Source of the DNA: Bacteroides sp.
GTDB taxonomy: Bacteria > Bacteroidota > Bacteroidia > Bacteroidales > Bacteroidaceae
DNA length: 9,132 nucleotides
Direction of reading: 5' to 3'
Assembly (NCBI GenBank): GCA_019412865.1
Contig: DXOJ01000716.1
Location: 1-9,132 of the forward strand
Under the pieces are notes generated by a model, which did no database searches, was not told the DNA's origin, and saw only the letters and a program-made list of their open reading frames with translations. This document shows, one piece after another, positions 6,634 through 9,132 of the stretch (position 1 is the first letter of the stretch; each line of letters starts with the position of its first letter). A program made the translations under genes and the position numbers.

Positions 6634-9132
6634 ATGATTAAAGCTATAAAATTAGTAATGACAGGTTTGCTGGTGTCGGCAAATATGCTGGCACAGGAAA
6701 CGGACAGCATACAGCAGTACGGTCGAGGTATTTCGGTTGACTGGAAAGAATCTACTACTGCGGGAGGAATGGTGACAGCAGGGCAATTATCCCATAAAAC
6801 GAGTGTTAATCCTTCTAACTCATTATTTGGTTCTGTTCCAGGACTATATGTGTTACAGAATGCCGGCAGTTCCTGGGCAGATGGTGCTACTATGTATGTA
6901 CGTGGTTTGGGGACTACAAACAGCAAAAGCCCGCTGATATTGGTTGATGGCTTTGTACGTTCCATATCAGACCTGACAGTGCAAGAAATAGAATCTGTGG
7001 TTGTCTTGAAAGATGCCGTAGCTTTGGCACTGTATGGAATACGAGGAGCTAATGGGGTCGTTTATGTTACCACGAAACGTGGAAAGACTGGCAAGCCGGT
7101 AATTAATTTCAATTATGAGTTTAATATGGGGACTCCGGTCCGTTTACCGGAAATGGTAGATGGATATACTTATGCCCAAGCTTTGAATGAAGGGTTGAAA
7201 AATGATCATCTTAGCCCCCGTTATACTCAACGTGAACTAGACGCGTTTAGAGATCGTACTTACCCAGACTTTTATCCGGACGTAGATTGGTGGGGAGAGG
7301 CTTTGCGGAATCATAGCCTTGGTCAGAATGCAAACTTTTCCATTCAGGGAGGGGGTGATAAGGTACAATATTATGCACAGTTGAATTATCTGAATGATCA
7401 GGGAATTCTGAAGCCGACCAATGACAATGAAGATTATTCCACCCAGCTTAAATTCTCAAAGTTGAATATACGGACTAATCTTGATATACAGGCTACCAAA
7501 ACCACGAAAGTGCAATTGAGTATGCTAGGTAATTTCTCAGAACACAATCGTCCGGGTGCACAGCTAGATGATATCTTCACAGCTTTGTACCAGGTTCCTT
7601 CAGGAGTGTTTCCTGTTAAAACAAAGAATGAGGTATGGGGAGGTTCTACTATTTATTCCAATAATCCTATTGCTCTCATTTCAGGTAAGGGATATGCGCG
7701 TTCACAAAATCGTGCTTTGTATGCCGATATGAATATTCAACAGGATTTGAGTACTCTTACTCCCGGTCTATCTGCTTCAGTCCGAGTGGGGCTTGACAGC
7801 GATGCTAGTTACTGGGATTCCAATACTCGTAACTTTGCTTATGAGTCTTCAGTGAAAGGATGGGATGGAGAAGAAGACCAATATAAAAACTTGCGTAATG
7901 AATCTGCTTTGAGTTTTAGCAGCAGTACAGGAGAAATTGTCCGCCGCTTTAACTTTAATGCCCAATTAAATTATGATAGAAATTGGGGATTACATCGGCT
8001 GAATACAGTTTTACTTTATGCTATGGACCGGATGGATCGTGATGGACAGAATGCTTCCCGGGCATATATGGATATGGTTGGACAAGCGCATTATAGCTAT
8101 AAAAACCGTTATTTACTTGATTTTGCTTTATCGGGTTCGGCATCCAGTGTTTTGGAACCGAATCATCGTTGGGGAATATTTCCGTCAATAGGTGCTGGTT
8201 GGATTCTTTCAGAAGAAAGCTGGATGAAAGGAAAATCGGTTGATTTCTTAAAATTGAGAGCATCTTATGGTATAGTTGGAAGGGCGGATTTTGGGGTAAA
8301 TCTGTATAAGTATTATATGGGAAGTGGTAATAGTTATTATTTCAAGGATACTCCGGCCAGCCAAAGTGGTATGACTGAAAAGCAAATTGCTGTAGACGGG
8401 CTTACTTATGAAAAGTCGCATAAGTTGAATGTTGGTATGGATTTCATGGTATGGAAGAAGTTGTCATTAACTATTGATGGATATTATGATCATCGGACTG
8501 ATATTCTGGTAGATGGTGGTAATGCGATTTCTTCTGTGTTCGGAATGACCGTTCCCAAGCGTAATGATGGTGTTGTCAATAACTATGGAGTGGAATTAAT
8601 GGCAGGTTGGAATGACCGGATAGGTGAGTTCAGTTATCAGATAAACGGGCAATTCTCCTTCAATCGGAGTAAAATTATCAATATGAATGAAGAATATCGT
8701 CCGTATGATTATTTGGAGCGTACAGGGTGTCGTGTCGGTCAAATATTTGGTTATGAAGTAGAGGGAATCTATAAGAATCAGGAAGAAATAAACCAACGTG
8801 AGGTAAAACAATATTTGTCGGAGGTACGTCCCGGTGATCTAAAACTCAAAGATCAGAATGGTGATAAACGTATCGATCAATATGATCAAGTTGCCATGGG
8901 ATATAACGCTACCTGTCCGGAGATTTATTATGGTTTCAATTTAGGTGCTGAATACAAGGGCTTGGGAGTTTTGGCGCAATTTCAGGGAGTGGCCAATTAT
9001 AGCCAGGTGCTGGATACACGAAGTGTGTACCGACCATTGATTAACAATAATACAATTTCCAGATATTATTGGGAAAATCGTTGGAGCGAGAATAATCCGA
9101 ATGGGACATTACCCAGGCTAACTACATTAGGA
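6634..9132 (+). CDS. Second SusC-family TonB-dependent transporter, short N-terminus (3' end outside window)
   Basis: This open frame of 833 codons runs to the last base without a stop. The signal peptide is about 1-20 (cleavage after ANMLA). The plug follows almost at once (about 55-150): SNSLFGSVPGL (61-71), MYVRGLG, LILVDG (101-106), VVLKDA (123-128) and ANGVVYVTTKRG (139-150). Barrel strands follow, with a DxNGDxxxD loop at Asp740, Asn742, Asp744 and Asp748 that matches Asp874-Asp882 of the first SusC. Unlike that protein, it lacks the carboxypeptidase-regulatory-like domain: the plug landmark is at residue 61 instead of 164. No clear TonB box is present; SIQQYGRG (25-32) sits at the expected place and may be a degenerate one. 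By comparison with the first SusC, the full protein should be about 920 aa, so roughly 90 residues lie outside. The intact frame and signal peptide argue against a pseudogene. A paired susD is expected downstream. Confidence 0.96.
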   Translation, partial: MIKAIKLVMTGLLVSANMLAQETDSIQQYGRGISVDWKESTTAGGMVTAGQLSHKTSVNPSNSLFGSVPGLYVLQNAGSSWADGATMYVRGLGTTNSKSPLILVDGFVRSISDLTVQEIESVVVLKDAVALALYGIRGANGVVYVTTKRGKTGKPVINFNYEFNMGTPVRLPEMVDGYTYAQALNEGLKNDHLSPRYTQRELDAFRDRTYPDFYPDVDWWGEALRNHSLGQNANFSIQGGGDKVQYYAQLNYLNDQGILKPTNDNEDYSTQLKFSKLNIRTNLDIQATKTTKVQLSMLGNFSEHNRPGAQLDDIFTALYQVPSGVFPVKTKNEVWGGSTIYSNNPIALISGKGYARSQNRALYADMNIQQDLSTLTPGLSASVRVGLDSDASYWDSNTRNFAYESSVKGWDGEEDQYKNLRNESALSFSSSTGEIVRRFNFNAQLNYDRNWGLHRLNTVLLYAMDRMDRDGQNASRAYMDMVGQAHYSYKNRYLLDFALSGSASSVLEPNHRWGIFPSIGAGWILSEESWMKGKSVDFLKLRASYGIVGRADFGVNLYKYYMGSGNSYYFKDTPASQSGMTEKQIAVDGLTYEKSHKLNVGMDFMVWKKLSLTIDGYYDHRTDILVDGGNAISSVFGMTVPKRNDGVVNNYGVELMAGWNDRIGEFSYQINGQFSFNRSKIINMNEEYRPYDYLERTGCRVGQIFGYEVEGIYKNQEEINQREVKQYLSEVRPGDLKLKDQNGDKRIDQYDQVAMGYNATCPEIYYGFNLGAEYKGLGVLAQFQGVANYSQVLDTRSVYRPLINNNTISRYYWENRWSENNPNGTLPRLTTLG

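Noticed and set aside
6595..6641. Two tiny open frames between susD and the second susC (5 and 10 codons), the latter overlapping the susC2 start
   Set aside because: Both are very short, have no recognisable ribosome site and are expected by chance in A-rich spacers. Leader-peptide function has no support.
6634..9132. Second susC as a 5'-truncated pseudogene
   Set aside because: The frame is open for 833 codons, has its own signal peptide with a good cleavage site, and keeps all plug motifs. The short N-terminus looks native.
1..9132. CRISPR arrays, tRNA or rRNA genes, insertion sequences and attachment sites
   Set aside because: No repeat-spacer pattern, cloverleaf, transposase or terminal inverted repeats were seen. 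Coding sequence fills nearly the whole window.

Overview
The window looks like part of a polysaccharide utilisation locus (PUL) from a gut-type member of the Bacteroidota, most likely Bacteroides or a close relative. The evidence is a SusC/SusD pair, a second SusC-family gene, A-rich leaders without strong Shine-Dalgarno sequences, and -7 promoter elements of the Bacteroides type (TAnnTTTG). All genes are on the + strand, and coding sequence fills almost everything except two short regulatory gaps.

Layout: positions 1-127 are a regulatory leader. 128-1348 encodes a lipoprotein or exported family GH88 unsaturated glucuronyl hydrolase. 1349-1570 is a T-rich regulatory gap. 1571-4735 encodes a full-length SusC-type TonB-dependent transporter (1054 aa). 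4757-6592 encodes its SusD-type surface lipoprotein (611 aa), only 21 bases downstream. 6634-9132 encodes a second, shorter SusC-type transporter that runs off the window in frame (833 codons visible). No terminator is visible from 1571 to the end, so susC-susD-susC2 reads as one operon. A second susD is expected just beyond the edge.

How the parts work together (inference from family knowledge): the SusC/D pairs bind and import oligosaccharides across the outer membrane. GH88 removes the 4,5-unsaturated uronic acid that a polysaccharide lyase leaves at the non-reducing end. The target is therefore probably a uronic-acid-containing glycan such as a glycosaminoglycan, or another lyase-cleaved polymer. 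No lyase, sulfatase or sensor-regulator gene lies in the window, so the exact glycan cannot be named.

Two observations stand out. First, the GH88 gene and the susC operon have separate promoters with the same geometry: two T-rich/GTAC sites exactly 49 bases apart, followed by a -7-like element exactly 36 bases after the second site. This points to one shared activator. Second, the second SusC lacks the usual N-terminal carboxypeptidase-regulatory-like domain and has at best a degenerate TonB box.
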